Of a DNA stretch of 64,000 nt, positions 1 to 12,993 are shown piece after piece. How positions within the stretch are numbered: the first letter of the stretch is position 1; each line of letters opens with the position of its first letter. A program made the position numbers and the translations under genes. The notes beneath the pieces were generated by a model. The model did no database searches. It saw only the letters and a list, made by a program, of their open reading frames with translations, and had not been told where the DNA came from. The DNA comes from Marchantia polymorpha subsp. ruderalis (Eukaryota; Streptophyta; Marchantiopsida; Marchantiales; Marchantiaceae): assembly GCA_037833965.1 (NCBI GenBank), contig AP031358.1:17988001-18052000 (forward strand). Reading direction: 5' to 3'.

Positions 1-77
1 GGCCACGGCATAAAACAACAAAACTTCTGCACTCAAAACATTAAAATCCACAAGTTTCGAAACAAGAGAAAGCTTAC

Positions 78-197
78 CGAAAACAGGCGAATGGAGAACG
101 CCAAGATTCCGATCAACAGCAACGTCGCGAAGGAAAGAATAGCAGCGAAAGCACCTCCTCTGCCCTTAGAGGGGGAGGCCCTTTCAGCGGCCGTCAT
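78..197 (-). CDS. STT3A: STT3A, catalytic subunit of oligosaccharyltransferase, first coding exon only
   Basis: Only the first exon lies in the window: 40 codons from the ATG at 197 to a Ser codon at 79-78, followed by a GTAAG donor at 77-73; positions 1-72 are intron 1. The peptide starts with a short Ala/Ser/Gly-rich cytosolic stretch, then a hydrophobic segment ending LLLIGILAFSIRLFS (residues 26-40). This matches the start of the first membrane helix of plant STT3A, where it leads into the conserved loop carrying the first catalytic Asp. STT3A is the multi-spanning ER subunit that transfers the lipid-linked glycan to Asn in nascent proteins. The start has A at -3. STT3B is less likely because the plant STT3A start is closer. 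Identification rests on one exon but the match is specific. Confidence 0.82.
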
Positions 198-3100
198 CGT
201 TCACAAAACCAGCTGAAAAAAATTTGGCAAAAGCAGAAACAAGCATGCGCCGATCCGCCTGATTCTCACCCAGATCGCATCAATAAAAGTTCCTGTCCGC
301 CATGGATCGATCCATCGATCCCTGATCGAAGTGGTCGGAGCGGTGCTCCGTCTCGCTTCCAGAGCTATCAAGAAGCTGGACACGAGGACTGTGTAAGCGA
401 AAGTCGGAGGAGGAGGGCAGCGCCGGACCGCTCGATATAAGAACAACCCCATACAGTGGAGCCTGTCCAGTGGCACCCCATGGCCGCTTCAAACTTATGT
501 TCCTGTCTGCGTTTGAATCTTTCCCAGCAAATGGAACCTCTGCCTGCGACTTTCGGCTCCCCTAGACCTAATCACAAAGCAGTCCTGGGACTGGGTTCCA
601 ATTCTTCCCAGTGGTTACATGTCGCATGGTTGTTCTCTCCCATCGCTTCTGTTGATTCACTGTGTCGCCGACTTCGCTTCGTCCTGTACATCGATGAATT
701 ATAGAGAATTATATTCATGTTCTTCAAAGCTTCCCTTGTTTTCCTTACTGTGTCTCCCTCGTCGTTTCGTACGTTGACGAACTACGATCACGTTCTTCAA
801 GGTTGCCCATGTTTATTTTCCTGCGCCCCCCTCATCGTTTTCATAAATGGGCGAACTATGATCACGTTCTGCAAAGTTTCCCATGTTTGGCAAACATCAC
901 GAAGTTTAGAGAGTTCTTGCACCATTCGAGGGCTTGAGACCCACGCACCCAGACTGCCGTCATTGCCTGCCGCACGTGATCTTAATCATTCCCTCATGTC
1001 TAACCATATACTCTATGGCTAGAGTACACGGGTGAATGAGACTTGACGAGTACATATGCAAGAGATTGTAACATATGGCCAAAATACTAGTTGTCTATTA
1101 GTATGACATTCACAAACTACACGTGATCCTCGTTTTCTACGAGGCAAACTTCACATGGATAGAGCGTTCGCCTAACTTGCCAATTTAAACATATACCGCT
1201 CCAAAACATAATCATGTCGGTGGTAGTTCATTTTACACATAACCATATAGTTTCATAAATTGATTACCAATCCACTTGACATGGTGCAAGGATAATGTTT
1301 CTCCAATAGGATAAGTCTACAACATTTTAATTTATGTATTACTTTAGCTTCATTTTTTGTGTAGCTATAGCAACAAGAATGTACATGCCTATAAATTCAG
1401 ACTATAGATTAAGTTCCATGGAGTGAATTTTTTTTTCTTTTCTTCTTGATCAACATTTTTTAACTAAGTTATGAAAGTCATTTTGCAAGGCAGATCCTAT
1501 CAAAATCTTGTTGGCATAAGGTGATACTTTTTGTTAACATATCTAGACTACGAAAGTATGTTACCCTGTTATGCAATTGTTATTTGATGTATTTTTTATT
1601 GGCAGGATTATGATACTTAGATGATGACAAAATGTAAATAATCACATTTTGTCATGATACTGAAACATAGTTCATGACAAGTTAAAAAAATTGTTTTCTA
1701 AAAATTAAGAAACTCCAAAATGACCTGGAGATGAAAAAAAGTCAATTAAAATGGCACTACAAACAAATTCGATAAAAATAAAAATGCTATAGGTTGTCTT
1801 AATATCATAGATTGGTTTTCAATATATGCAGTATATCATTTGCAAATGTTGTGTAAAGTTTTTGTAACTTGATTACTCATATTCAATGAACACATTTGTG
1901 ATATGTTTGTAACACATTTATTGATCAGCACATTTGTAAAGTTCTTTCATTTATTTGGAACCATGCATTGATGTCATACATGGCTCTCAAGATTTCAAAT
2001 GAAGAGTATTATTTTGAAGAAAACTTTCTATATTTGTGCAACAAAAAATAAAAATGCTCACTCAAATATCTAGAACTTCTCTAGTTCTTCCGCCAAGTAT
2101 AGACATTATAATTAAATATAGTTATAATTTGATAAACTTAGTTATAACTAGCTAGAATTAGTAATAACTAAGCTCACCATGATTAACTTCTTGGCTACTT
2201 CTAGTTTTATTTCACATATACATCATCCAATCTTAGAGTGCACAAACCAGTAGGTCGGGTGCTATGTCGATCCATCGTAGTTGCATATTTGCAATTCATA
2301 ACATGTGAAGATCAAATCATATATACTCCAAAGTACATCGAGAACAAATCCATCGTCCAATCAAAACAACATCGATAGATGAAGTCATACGCAACATGTG
2401 TCATTCCCTAGAACACCTATCACACACCAACATACAAGTTACTTGATCAACTGACTCAACTAGCATGCACCTTATGCTAGTACGCACTATTATCAAACTT
2501 GAATCCATAGTATCATCCACGTTTGGAAGTTGACATGGCGCCTAATTGCGCATATGATACTTCCAAACAACATCGTCACGATTCTCTAACATAAAAACTC
2601 CAGAAAATAACACCTCTTGCATTCGCAAGATAGTGCGTCCCGATGTCACATCCAATGTTGTCGGTGTAGTCCGCTATAGATAGATGTAGTACTCCACATG
2701 AAATCTACGAATCAATGGTCAATAACCTACTTCTCGGATGGATTCATAGATTTGTAGGTTCGTAAAGTAAAACTAGAAACTACAAAGTACTTACTTGAAG
2801 ATTTGTAGATTCCATGTGGATGGGCAGGCTGGTGATCAAGTCCAACCGCTATATCGATAGCACACAGGAGTAAAACTACTACGAAAACCAACGTCAATCT
2901 CTCCACGAGCGCGTATCAAGAAGCAAGACTGAAGAGTATCCAAACACAATCAAATAGCTAACAACGACTTTCTAATCTAAATGAAACACAACACAAAACA
3001 ACACTACACACATGGGAGATCGCATAGTGATTCCAATTTGATCTACATCGTTCTCTTTCATCTTCCGCCTCCAGCGCCTACAATGTCATCTCTTCCAACA

Positions 3101-3353
3101 AGTTGCAAAAAGAAATGTTTTTTTTTTCGTTGGGATCACAGTCCACTTCAACAAACACACTAAACACCGAAAGCTCAATATATTATTGACCACGTCATAT
3201 ATATATACAATGCTTTCAAAACCTCAAGCTTATAGTGGATGAGAAGTATGCAAACTCTCGATATCTTCAATACCACTACTCTAAACCTTAAACGTATTTG
3301 CTATCAATCTTTGCTATGACTAAAGAAAAACTTCTCAAGTACATAATTTCTTC
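198..3353. other. STT3A upstream region, then AT-rich DNA without a recognisable gene
   Basis: The first 300 bases or so are mixed in composition and would hold the STT3A 5' UTR and promoter. Beyond about 1.0 kb the sequence is AT-rich with stops in all frames. Open frames near 456-704 and 717-1022 show no family resemblance and are not annotated. No RNA gene was seen. Confidence 0.6.
717..891. repeat. Degenerate tandem repeat, unit about 74-78 bp
   Basis: The phrase GTTCTTCAAAGCTTCCC recurs in altered form near 719, 793 and 866 (GTTCTTCAAGGTTGCCC, GTTCTGCAAAGTTTCCC), each followed by a C/T-rich stretch and ACGAACTACGATCAC or similar. That gives about two and a third diverged units upstream of STT3A. 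It is non-coding as far as can be seen. Confidence 0.5.
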
Positions 3354-3727
3354 CTACATATGGTCTTGAACAAATTGAACATTTCTCAAATGATCCGCGA
3401 CATCCTTGAAAAGGATTAGTATCTCATCTTCACATATTTTGGAATGTGAATCAAATTTTTCCATCAATTTTTCTATTGTCAATTCTTCATTCTATCTAAT
3501 TCCATGTCCACTGTAGCAGAATTTTTGTCTTCTAACACAACATTGTTCACTTGATTCTCTTGTATTTGGGGCTGCAAAGTCAACTCATGCTCCAGATGTT
3601 CAAGTTCTTTGCTTCTGGATACCTCTTGTGCATCAATGTTGCTCATGTTATCTTCAAGCGGCATATTCTCTTCACAACTCAAAATTTCACGGTGTACACA
3701 GGTTGTTTTACAAGCTATCTGTAACAT
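3354..3727 (-). pseudogene. Orphan coding-like fragment, acidic and helix-rich, frameshifted
   Basis: An 82-codon frame on the minus strand (3727-3479) is rich in Glu, Gln and Leu. It is followed, after a one-base frame change, by 43 more open codons ending at TAG 3356-3354. The two pieces join naturally at a stretch reading LDRMKN/ELTIEKL and together look like a charged, coiled-coil-prone protein piece. I do not recognise the family. It may be a remnant of a transposon gag or accessory ORF, since its surroundings are AT-rich and gene-free. The frameshift argues against a living gene. Confidence 0.3.
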
Positions 3728-3898
3728 TAGGGTTTAGAGAGAAGTTCATTCGAAGATGGAAACATAAACTATGAAGATGAGAGATACCAACAATGGTTTT
3801 CCTTTCCCTTGTATAACTCGCATCAACAAGTACAAAGAGATCTTAACCCCACCATCCATCCCACTACTAGTGGGTGGATGACGTGTCAAATAACCATA

Positions 3899-4056
3899 AC
3901 AAGCACACGGATTGTTGACATGGCGCTTCCAACTAAAACACTAACTAACACACTCAATACTTACCTAACAAGCACACAGATGACTGACGTGGCGCTGTTA
4001 ACTAACACTCCTACCCTCTATCTATCAAGCGCACGGATCGCTAACGTGACAGCTAT
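3899..4056. repeat. Degenerate short repeats with CAAGCACACGGAT motif
   Basis: A phrase close to CAAGCACACGGATNNNTGACRTGGCGC occurs near 3899, 3969 and 4025, spaced about 70 and 57 bases apart and separated by ACTAAC-rich spacers. The copies are diverged. An open frame through the region (3809-4072) is probably a by-product of the repeat. Confidence 0.4.
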
Positions 4057-4072
4057 GACTAATGCACGCTAA

Positions 4073-5990
4073 CGTATCTATATCAACATTTATACTAACC
4101 TCTACTTTAGTCCTAACTAACTAAAGATGATTATAGTATCTGTAAACTAGATCACTGAAGTGAAACTAAAAACAGTTTAACTATAAAACTATTAGAAAGT
4201 TTTAATAGTTTTAAATGACTGTTTATGAACAAGTTCACTTTAACTAGTGCATTTGAAACTTCAATAACTCGGAAGTAGCACAATTTAAGAGACTTCCTAC
4301 TGTAAACTATCACTGTTGTATTTTACCACTTTAAAATTGATAAGATAAAACTGAAGGGAATTTTAAGACGTGTATAAAATCAACCTCTTGAAAGATCTTC
4401 AACTCTACAAATTTCAACTGTACTTTTCTATGTAGCATATTTTTCCACTTTCATAGATATTTGATTACTAAATTGAAGAGATGATATTAAATATTTGCTC
4501 GTTGACTTCAGGATGCTAAGTTAATGTACCAATCTTTCTAGCTACAAGATCTTTGAAGATAGTCTACAGGCTTCACCAACATGTACAGAAGTATATGGAA
4601 CTTGATTTCCACTCAACTCTTCACTCACTACATTCGCATCTAAAAGTTTGTGATCTGCATTCACATTCAATGCATTTCAATCTTACAATAACTCAAGCAA
4701 AGAGATGATTTACTCTTGTGCCAAAGGCTTCAATAACCAAGTACGTTCTATCAAGAAGCCAATTTTGGAAATTGTGGACCAAGTGGCACTCCCTTGGGAA
4801 CGTGACATTTTTTCAATGCATGCAATTTTCCTTAATTCAAATTCCACCATCCATTTTGGACAACCTAATCCCACCGAAATGCTTACCGGATGTAAGACTC
4901 CATGAAGCTTCTTTACTTCTCCAGTAAAATCACAATCAAAATTTTGATAGGCAAATTACTCATAAATAATAAATTCTAGCTCCGATCCACAATCTCGTTG
5001 TAGTACATGAACAAAATTGTCAAATCCAAACTTGATCTGAGCTCGGAAGAAAATATCTTTATTCCCGAGATTACACTTGTAGATCACAAAAAGCTTCACT
5101 TTATTCAGACGGATCAAACGATTTCCAAATCACTGGAAACAGTATCCTTGATTCTTTGAATCTGCTCCATGTGATAAAGCTCTTAAGAAAGTGATCTCTT
5201 TATCACTCTAATCGAGCTTGCCAATGAAACCAAATTCAAAATGCTCTTCAACTATCTCCCAAAATAATTTAATGAGTTGATGTGACACCATCTGTGACAA
5301 GACATTGCTAGAGAGCTCAGAGTGTTGTACCTGTCCAAATTTCACGCTATTGTCTAGCAAATTTCCCTACTTCCGAAGAAAATTCTGCAGACATTTCCTC
5401 AGCCCTTCATCTAGTAGTCAAAACCCTTTCGACTCAAGGAAGTCCAAAGTGCTGAACTTGAACAAAAGACTTTGGAAGTTGACAAATTTTTACTTATAAA
5501 TCGTAGAAAGTTAGTAGCTCCTAGTCCATGATATCTGCAATGAATCTGTTCACACTAAAACTTTGACCGTGCTTGCCAAGTGTTCCCTTCCTCGTTCTAC
5601 CGTGAGCACAAAAGCTTTGAAGTCGTTGACAACAACGGCTCCGACCAACTCTGCTTATACTGACCAAGATTTCCAATCTACTTCGCACAAAAGGCATGGA
5701 TATCACTACTTCTCTCGAATTTCACCTCCTCAGACCTTAGGAACTGCCTTGCGATTCGAACATGGCACTAACACCGATGTTTAAAACTCCACTTCCGATG
5801 TGTGCTCAACGATCGAGTCTCATTCTCAGACCAGAACGTTCCAAGATGTCATCACCAATTTCCGTGAACATAGTCTCCCGTATGTTCTTCAAGGGTGTAT
5901 GTCTGCAGAATTGGCATAAGTAGTAGTGGCGCCGGTATAAATAATGTGGTGAAACACCTGTCAAAGCTCCCCGCGTCCACATCATCACCT
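4073..5990. other. Gene-free AT-rich stretch
   Basis: Several short open frames occur on both strands here (for example near 4705-4927 and 5305-5784). None shows a motif, a supported splice pattern or a recognisable family. Nothing else was seen. Confidence 0.55.
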
Positions 5991-6146
5991 GCAGTGGACA
6001 AATTTCCACATGGTGAACTATCTTACAGAAAAAAGACAATACATGAACTATTTGGTGATGGCAAAGCTGCAGTGGACAAATTTCCACATGGTGAACTATC
6101 TTACAGAAAAGAGACAATTCATGAACTATTTGGTGATGGCAAAGCT
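5991..6146 (+). repeat. Two-copy tandem repeat of 78 bp inside an open frame
   Basis: Copy 1 (5991-6068) and copy 2 (6069-6146) are nearly identical, differing at about two positions. The unit is 26 codons long, so the duplication keeps the frame of a short open frame (5895-6164) and repeats a peptide starting VDKFPHGELSYRK. No known repeat protein is recognised. It may be a chance in-frame duplication of non-coding DNA. Confidence 0.75.
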
Positions 6147-7891
6147 GCGGACGTAATTTTGTGATGGCACAAATCTTTGTCGTCTAAAACCAGCCTTTAT
6201 TGTATTATGAACAGAGCTACTCTTTCACTACCTGAACTTGCACTATCTTAAGACACGAGTTTGAATTGGTTTTCGGTCCAAGGTGAAACATGATCTGCCG
6301 CAACAGACCTCATGTTTGAACTAAAACTTTCCATCTCCATTCACCGTCTAAGTTCACCATCGTGATAGCATGTTAGAGTAACAAGCCTAAAGGTTTGGCA
6401 GCTCAAGGTGAAACCTCTCAAATGCCTCCCCTGCTGCATATTGATCTAGATACATCAACTAGCTTCATTACGATCTTTGATTTGCTTACGGTGCAGCTCA
6501 ATTGTACGAGCCAAAAATTGTGAGCTCATCCTACGAAAGGCCCGACATATACATTAGGAGGTCTTGCCTCAGCTAAAACTTACATAGACATCATTCACAA
6601 CTGAAGTTGCACGTAACTCATTTTGATGAACCGATTTGCACGTATTTTGTGGTCATGGGTATCGTCACAAGTTGTTAGAAACTTACTTCTCCAACCTGTT
6701 ATCGACTTCTTGTGTCCACAAATCAGATTTTGTTGTTTTCAAGTTCAACATTAACCCGCCATTTCAACATAACCCGCATCGTTATCATCTGACTTGAACA
6801 TCACGTTATCATGACTCGGTCTTCATGCAACTCAGACCAATGACTTAAAATGATAAACACTATTAATGATCAAAGTAGCCCACATCTGTTTCGCCATCCA
6901 AGCTAAGTCTTATCGAGCTTGTAAGACATGTTCTGGCTGTCAGATAAACTGTAACTAATACTGCATCCATTACCAGTGTTGATTAACCATAGCATACATA
7001 GTCTACAAAGAAAAAATACATCCTCAATGGTTACCGCTTTGAACCTGAAGTTCTGTATGTTTCACCGTTCACGACTACACTAATGTTTCAATCCAGCTGA
7101 ATTTATTAATTTTAGAGTTCACAATACTGAGATAAAAACATGTCATCTCTCTACCTTATCAAATTCTAAGTATTTCACGACCAAACACTATAAAACCCTC
7201 CATAGAAGTCGAAGATATGTCTTTGCCAGTTGGTATAAGTTGTAGACTCAAGCAGATCTAATTTTCAAAGATCCCAATAGATTTGATGAAATGTACAATC
7301 CGTAAAATACAAACTCAATTGGGCGTGACGACTATGAAAAATCTTCAATTTAAAAATCAATTTATGAATTACTTTTGAATTCATATCAATTCATTCACTT
7401 CTACTCCAAATTGAACTAGCACTAACACTGTGAGCATCTAGAGGAGTTCAATCCATCCACTACTGCAAATAGCTATAAAATCGCCTGAGAATCTGTTCAA
7501 CAAATTTTGCCATTTCCCTACAAAATTCAAACGAGAGTTTTTCAAGTGAATAAAATGTGATTATTCCACTAGCAAACACGACATGCCACATACATTCGAG
7601 CCCAACTCACTCATCAGATAATCCAAGTCGACGCTTACGTGCATTCACTAATCTCAACGCTAAAGGCTCGACTCGAAAAACTGAACGTTCTTCGAGTCTT
7701 GTCGATTCTATATCCCATTCAACTTGTAACTTTATGTGGACGGCCAACTATAGTAAACACAAAAAGACATGACATGAATCGTTCGCTTCCAGAATTCTTA
7801 GGGTCGCATCACGGCTGATGATATAGTATATTACAACATTCTCATACTTTCGTAGTGTAGGTTCTGAAATCACGGGTTTGCCGATCGTGAT
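6147..7891. other. Gene-free stretch
   Basis: Mixed AT-rich sequence with frequent stops. I see no gene, RNA or structured repeat here. Confidence 0.5.
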
Positions 7892-8083
7892 CTACGTCAA
7901 GCATTTGGCAAGCGGTTTGAAGTAACATGCTTTGCTACCTTTACCTCGGTGTGCCAATTTCAAGTGGAACTTCCAGGCTAACACATTGGTCTTCTGGTAG
8001 TACCATTCTTTGCACAACGTGCATTTGCGTTTATTATGCTTTTTTGAAAAAATGTCCAATTGCAATCGTAGACATCCATCCAC
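7892..8083 (-). pseudogene. Orphan BED-like zinc-finger fragment, probably from a transposase
   Basis: A 63-codon minus-strand frame contains KCTLCKEWYYQKTNVLAWKF followed by HLKLAHRGKGSKAC. The CxxC pair, the later His residues and a final Cys fit the layout of BED zinc fingers found at the N-termini of hAT and related plant transposases. The frame ends at TAG just after the finger, and no transposase core was found to its left. It is best read as a relic of a DNA transposon. A small cellular zinc-finger protein cannot be excluded. Confidence 0.4.
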
Positions 8084-11000
8084 GACAAATAAAGCTAGGT
8101 CTCGAGCTTAAAGGTGCTTGAGGTCACCACAAAATTAGTCTGGCAAAGTTGCTATGTTCTCTTTATTGTCGCCATAAAACTGGGCAACGCTATTAAAAAT
8201 TAATCTTTCATCTTGATTCTTGATCACTCAGACTGTTGATAGATCAGTATGCTCATTTTACTAGCATAATTAACCAAGTTATTTCCAAGTTAACAAAAGC
8301 TCTCAATTAATCAAGCCGTAATCAATGGCATAATTAACCAAGTCGCCAAGTTAACAAATAATTACACCGATAAGTAAATAGTTAAATTGGCACTATCTTT
8401 ATTCTACCTTCTACCTTATTTATTAGTTACCTTTACACATTTACCCATGATTATTACCTTTTATTCGTTACTAAAATGTATTTTACTTTACCTTGCCGAG
8501 GCCTATTGGACAAAGACTCATAAATAACAACATTTAGATAAAATTTAGAACTAAGTTCAACTAACCTCAGAGAGTTTTGACTCTGACATTTTCAAATGTA
8601 TTCATTTTTGCAACAATTAAATATCTTCCTACATTTGAAGCTATTTTGGTATTAACATCATTAATTACAAATATATTTTTTAAAACGTTTTTGGCAAATA
8701 TTCTCAAAATATAAGAGGATGTTTCAAAATCATGAGTTATTATAAGATGTAAATGGTTTGTGTTAACATGCTAGATGTTTGAAGTGAGCAATTCTATGTG
8801 ACTAAGCACACATTATTTTCAATTCATGAATTTATATAAGAATCTTGAATATAATAAAATAATTGCACACTATGATTAAATGCAAAACTACTTTGTTCGG
8901 AAGAGACTATCCAAATAGTATAAATTTCTCGCAAGACAAATACATCTTTATAATTTTGGAAAGAATGATGGCATGAATGTTTGTAACTGATCATCATTAT
9001 TTTATTTTATATACATGCAGAAAAGTAGATTGTTATTAACTATTACAATTGTAATCAACAAATTAGTATGTTTGTTCTTTCTTGAATCAGGTCTACGATA
9101 CCTACCTTCAGTTCATCATTTTCTCTAATTGATTTGTATTCGCATGCAACCCAAACTTTTAAGCGAGTAGTCTTACTCTATTAAGATTGTGTACATCTAA
9201 TAAAATCTAGTTATTAATTTGTATAATTTATATTTTTTGTTATAAATTTTCAATCTGTTGTAATTAGTCTACGCCACAAAAAAATGTTCAATTTTGTTTA
9301 GTTTTCTAGAGGTAAAGATCTTTTTATAGAAAATTGAATAATAAAATCAAGTTATCAGATTTGCTATTTTCTTGCATTGGTAACAATAATGTTTGTTTGA
9401 AATATTTTTTTTGTTATTTAAATTTACATTATTTGATTCTTTGAAGAAAATATTGCTTTGTTTCGCTTTATACACAAATATTATCAAATTTTTTCTTTAA
9501 AATTTTTTTCATATTAAACATGATTCATGAACTTTTTTTTGAAATTAATAGTTTGTATCAATTTCATGACATTGTATATTGAATTATATAAAATTGAGAA
9601 TATATATTTATTTTGTATAAATTAATCAAATGTTCTCAATGAAATAATAATATATTGACTTAATGTTAGTATTCTCATATGTTTGTGTGTACAATATATG
9701 TTTGAAACATACTCACTTGAAAGAATGGAAAACATATTATATAGAATATAAGGTTATTGTACAAATTAGAGAACAATGATGATTACATAATTCACAAAAC
9801 TATATATATATTAAAATTAAGGATTTTTATTCAAGGAATTTTTTGCGGAAATAATGATAAATTTAAATAGATTTATATACATATATTATAAAATTATAAT
9901 ACCAAATAAAATTGAATCACTACATATGTTATTCGAGACTTATGTCGTTTGTTTTTATAATGATGCATACTTGATCAACTTGCTTAATCAAAGACGGGTC
10001 TTGTACCAATTCAATATATATATATATATCTCATATATTAATAGATTAATCAAATCTTTGCGCTTTGGGCAATGATGCAGTTAGTGAAGTGAAACCCAGA
10101 TGCTTCAATTGCTGGTTGAAAACTTTTTCCAATAAATTCAATGATTATTTAAAAAAATTCAAAATACCTCACACTATGATTATTTCAAAAGTAGCAAAAT
10201 CTCTCATATATATTAAAGTCCAATAGACATTTCAAAATACTCACATCTACTTGTACCATTCCTTTAAATTACACAGAATGCAATCCTAATGAGAGCCTTC
10301 ACTTCGGTTGGATATAAATCTCCATAAATTGGATTTGATATGCATTTCATGTATTTCACGAATTAATATAAACTTAGAAGATTGTTGGTGTCAATGGAAG
10401 CCATAATATATCAAACTTCAGTAAAAAAGTCCTGCAAGTTATAATTTAAAACTTGCAAATTAGGCGCATTATCCATTTATGTATTGAATGTATTTGTTAC
10501 TTGTATTAGTTTAATTTAGATCCAGAAGATTGGATCGGTTACTGAACCCTTGAACTATAAGAGAGTTGACCTATGAGAGAGATGAACGGAATCCTTTTTG
10601 AAATTTCATCATCATCTGCTATCGCACAGACATCTTTTGCTTATTCACCGACGGTGACTATCTAGATCTAGTCAAAAGTGTTATTCACTACAACAATGAC
10701 AGAGTGAAAGTAAAATTCTAAAGTTCATTAGAAACGTATGGAATGTGATCACAACAGAATAGAGTGTCGAACACATATTAGTACACGATCCTGAAACACA
10801 CCACATATTTTTTACTTTACTTCTTCTCATCTATGTGTGGAATCCTTGCACACTTACATTGAACTGATATTTAGTTCCACATATTTACATCCACATTTAC
10901 GGGAGACCATACGAGTATAATAGAATAAAGAGGCTGATGTAACAAAGGTGAAATCGAATTGGGGTCAAACTTGGAACTGCAGGTCCAGAATTTCCGAAAC

Positions 11001-12887
11001 AAAACGCGGGTGTAGCGGTGGCATACCATCCATGAGATAATATCTGCGTATGTTCGTCTTTTGTGAGCCATGTTGGCAGGACGCGAGGAGAGAGGAGGGT
11101 AGCAATACACAGAGAATACACATGATCGATATAACATACCCAAACTTTGATTGTATATGTCAAGTTTTTTTTATCACGATGACTGCTATATGACTGCGAT
11201 TAGATTTTGTTGAACCTCTGATATATTTTATAGTCAAGATTATTTTTATTTGAAACCTAACATAAGTTTTCTGTAAGGAGTGCTCTCTCTTGTTTGTTGA
11301 TATAAAAATCTCTCTTTTGTGAATTGATTGTTAGTTGATTGTATTTTTTGCGATACTTCTAAGTTTAATTCTCATTCTAATACTTTTCAAATTTTACTTT
11401 TTTGCTTTTTTCTTGGATGTGTGCAAGTTGATGTGTTATCCAAATGATAAGAATGAATATTGAAATTCATCGGTGGAATGATGTGATCAAATGCATTCTT
11501 ATTTGTAATATGGTTACATGGTATGTAGTTGATGCTTATCATTGCGAAGTAGGGATTTTTAAGAAGGGGTTTGGGTTGATCATTAGACTGGATCGCACCT
11601 TAAGGCCACCTTCTAAAACTTCCAATGACTTCATCAAATTAGTCCGAAATCAAGCAACATATGCAAGGAAGAAGATGCTTATCAATTGATATGTATTTAC
11701 AAATGTAATGTAATATCAGAGCTAAAAACAAAAATTATTTTTGTCCTTCTAGAACGAATCGCTGGTCATGGTATATGAAGCCAGATATGACAAATATCTT
11801 TTGCATTATCATATCGGAGCGCAATAATTATTCGATTTGTGTACGAGAGTGTTGACATTCGTTATACGATGCATGAACTATGTGGATCAAGCGAACAAGG
11901 GTGTGTATGTAAAAGATGCGACACCAGAGAGTATCACTTGGGAGCAGAGAGAGTATCGTGGTGAGATCGTGGTGAACGACATGCCGTGGCCAACTACGAC
12001 CTCACGGGAGAGTGAGAGAAACCCTCGGAAGAGTAAAGAACAAAAGGGCTTCCCGAGAATAAAAGCCAGAAAATAGTGGTGCGCGGCATAACGTGGTAAC
12101 GGCGTCTACGTGTAGTTGGACCTCGATGGGCAACGACGGCCATGCCTTTTGTGCGCCATCGAACGGCCGAGAACGTCAAAATGCGCAGAATGACAAGTTG
12201 TAAAATAGGATGCAGCACAGAACGAGGACCGACATCCATTATGAGCCCTCCCTCGGAGCATGCAACAAACAAAACCAGTGAGCAGCGACCAGATCTTTCC
12301 CGCGTGAGGTCCAGGGGCTGTGAATCCCCGTGACGAGAAGACGCGATCAAGCGAGCATTACAGACGAGGGCGGCCATCGGACTCACTCGCTCCAACAGTG
12401 TACTGTAGAGTGCATCGGCGCACATTCCTTGGCCATGCGCGCTTGCACAATCTGTCATTCGCCACCGCAATTCCTCGTGCCCGATTGATGGAGTTTTCAT
12501 TTTGCGGCTGGGCCGAGAGGGACCCGGCCTTGAGGCATAGCCAGAGGGAGAGCAAAAGGGGGACGGTTGTGGTCGGGGATATGGGTGTGTATACTTGGAT
12601 TCTTTGCGGACTGCGTAATATAATCCCGTATAATACCAGATGTACTATACAACACTCAGAGGTCCACTTCATATGTTACCCTAAACCCTTATGTTATCAT
12701 TCGTAGATATTACCCTCTTCCATCACTTCCTCGGTCTCGAAAATATACTCCTCATGCTGTCAACGTGATCAAATTCTTCACTGCTACCACCACCAGCATC
12801 CTCGTGGACGGGGTATTCTTCCTTTCCGTTATCAAGCTTGAATTTCTCCCAAATAGAATCTTTTGGCTTCCCCGTTTTGAGTAGAGT
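8084..12887. other. Very AT-rich gene-free region, turning GC-richer after about 11.9 kb
   Basis: From 8.2 to 10.8 kb the sequence is strongly AT-rich with a short TA run near 10014-10030. Around 11.9-12.6 kb it becomes more GC-rich and carries long overlapping open frames on both strands, none with recognisable domains. Nothing here supports a gene. Confidence 0.5.
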
Positions 12888-12993
12888 CTATTAAAAATCT
12901 GAAATCTTACACTTGTAGCAACAAGCAACACTTGTGCGGACTATTAAAAATCTGAAATCTTACACTTGTAGCAACAAGCAACACTTGTGCGGA
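12888..12993. repeat. Perfect 53-bp tandem duplication
   Basis: Positions 12888-12940 and 12941-12993 are identical, each starting CTATTAAAAATCTGAAATCT and ending TTGTGCGGA. No mismatch was found, so the duplication is recent. It lies about 0.8 kb upstream of the NHX start codon. Confidence 0.9.

Noticed and set aside
11994..12500. 168-codon open frame on the minus strand
   Set aside because: Overlapped by long open frames on the other strand, as expected for GC-richer non-coding DNA; no motif, domain or splice support.
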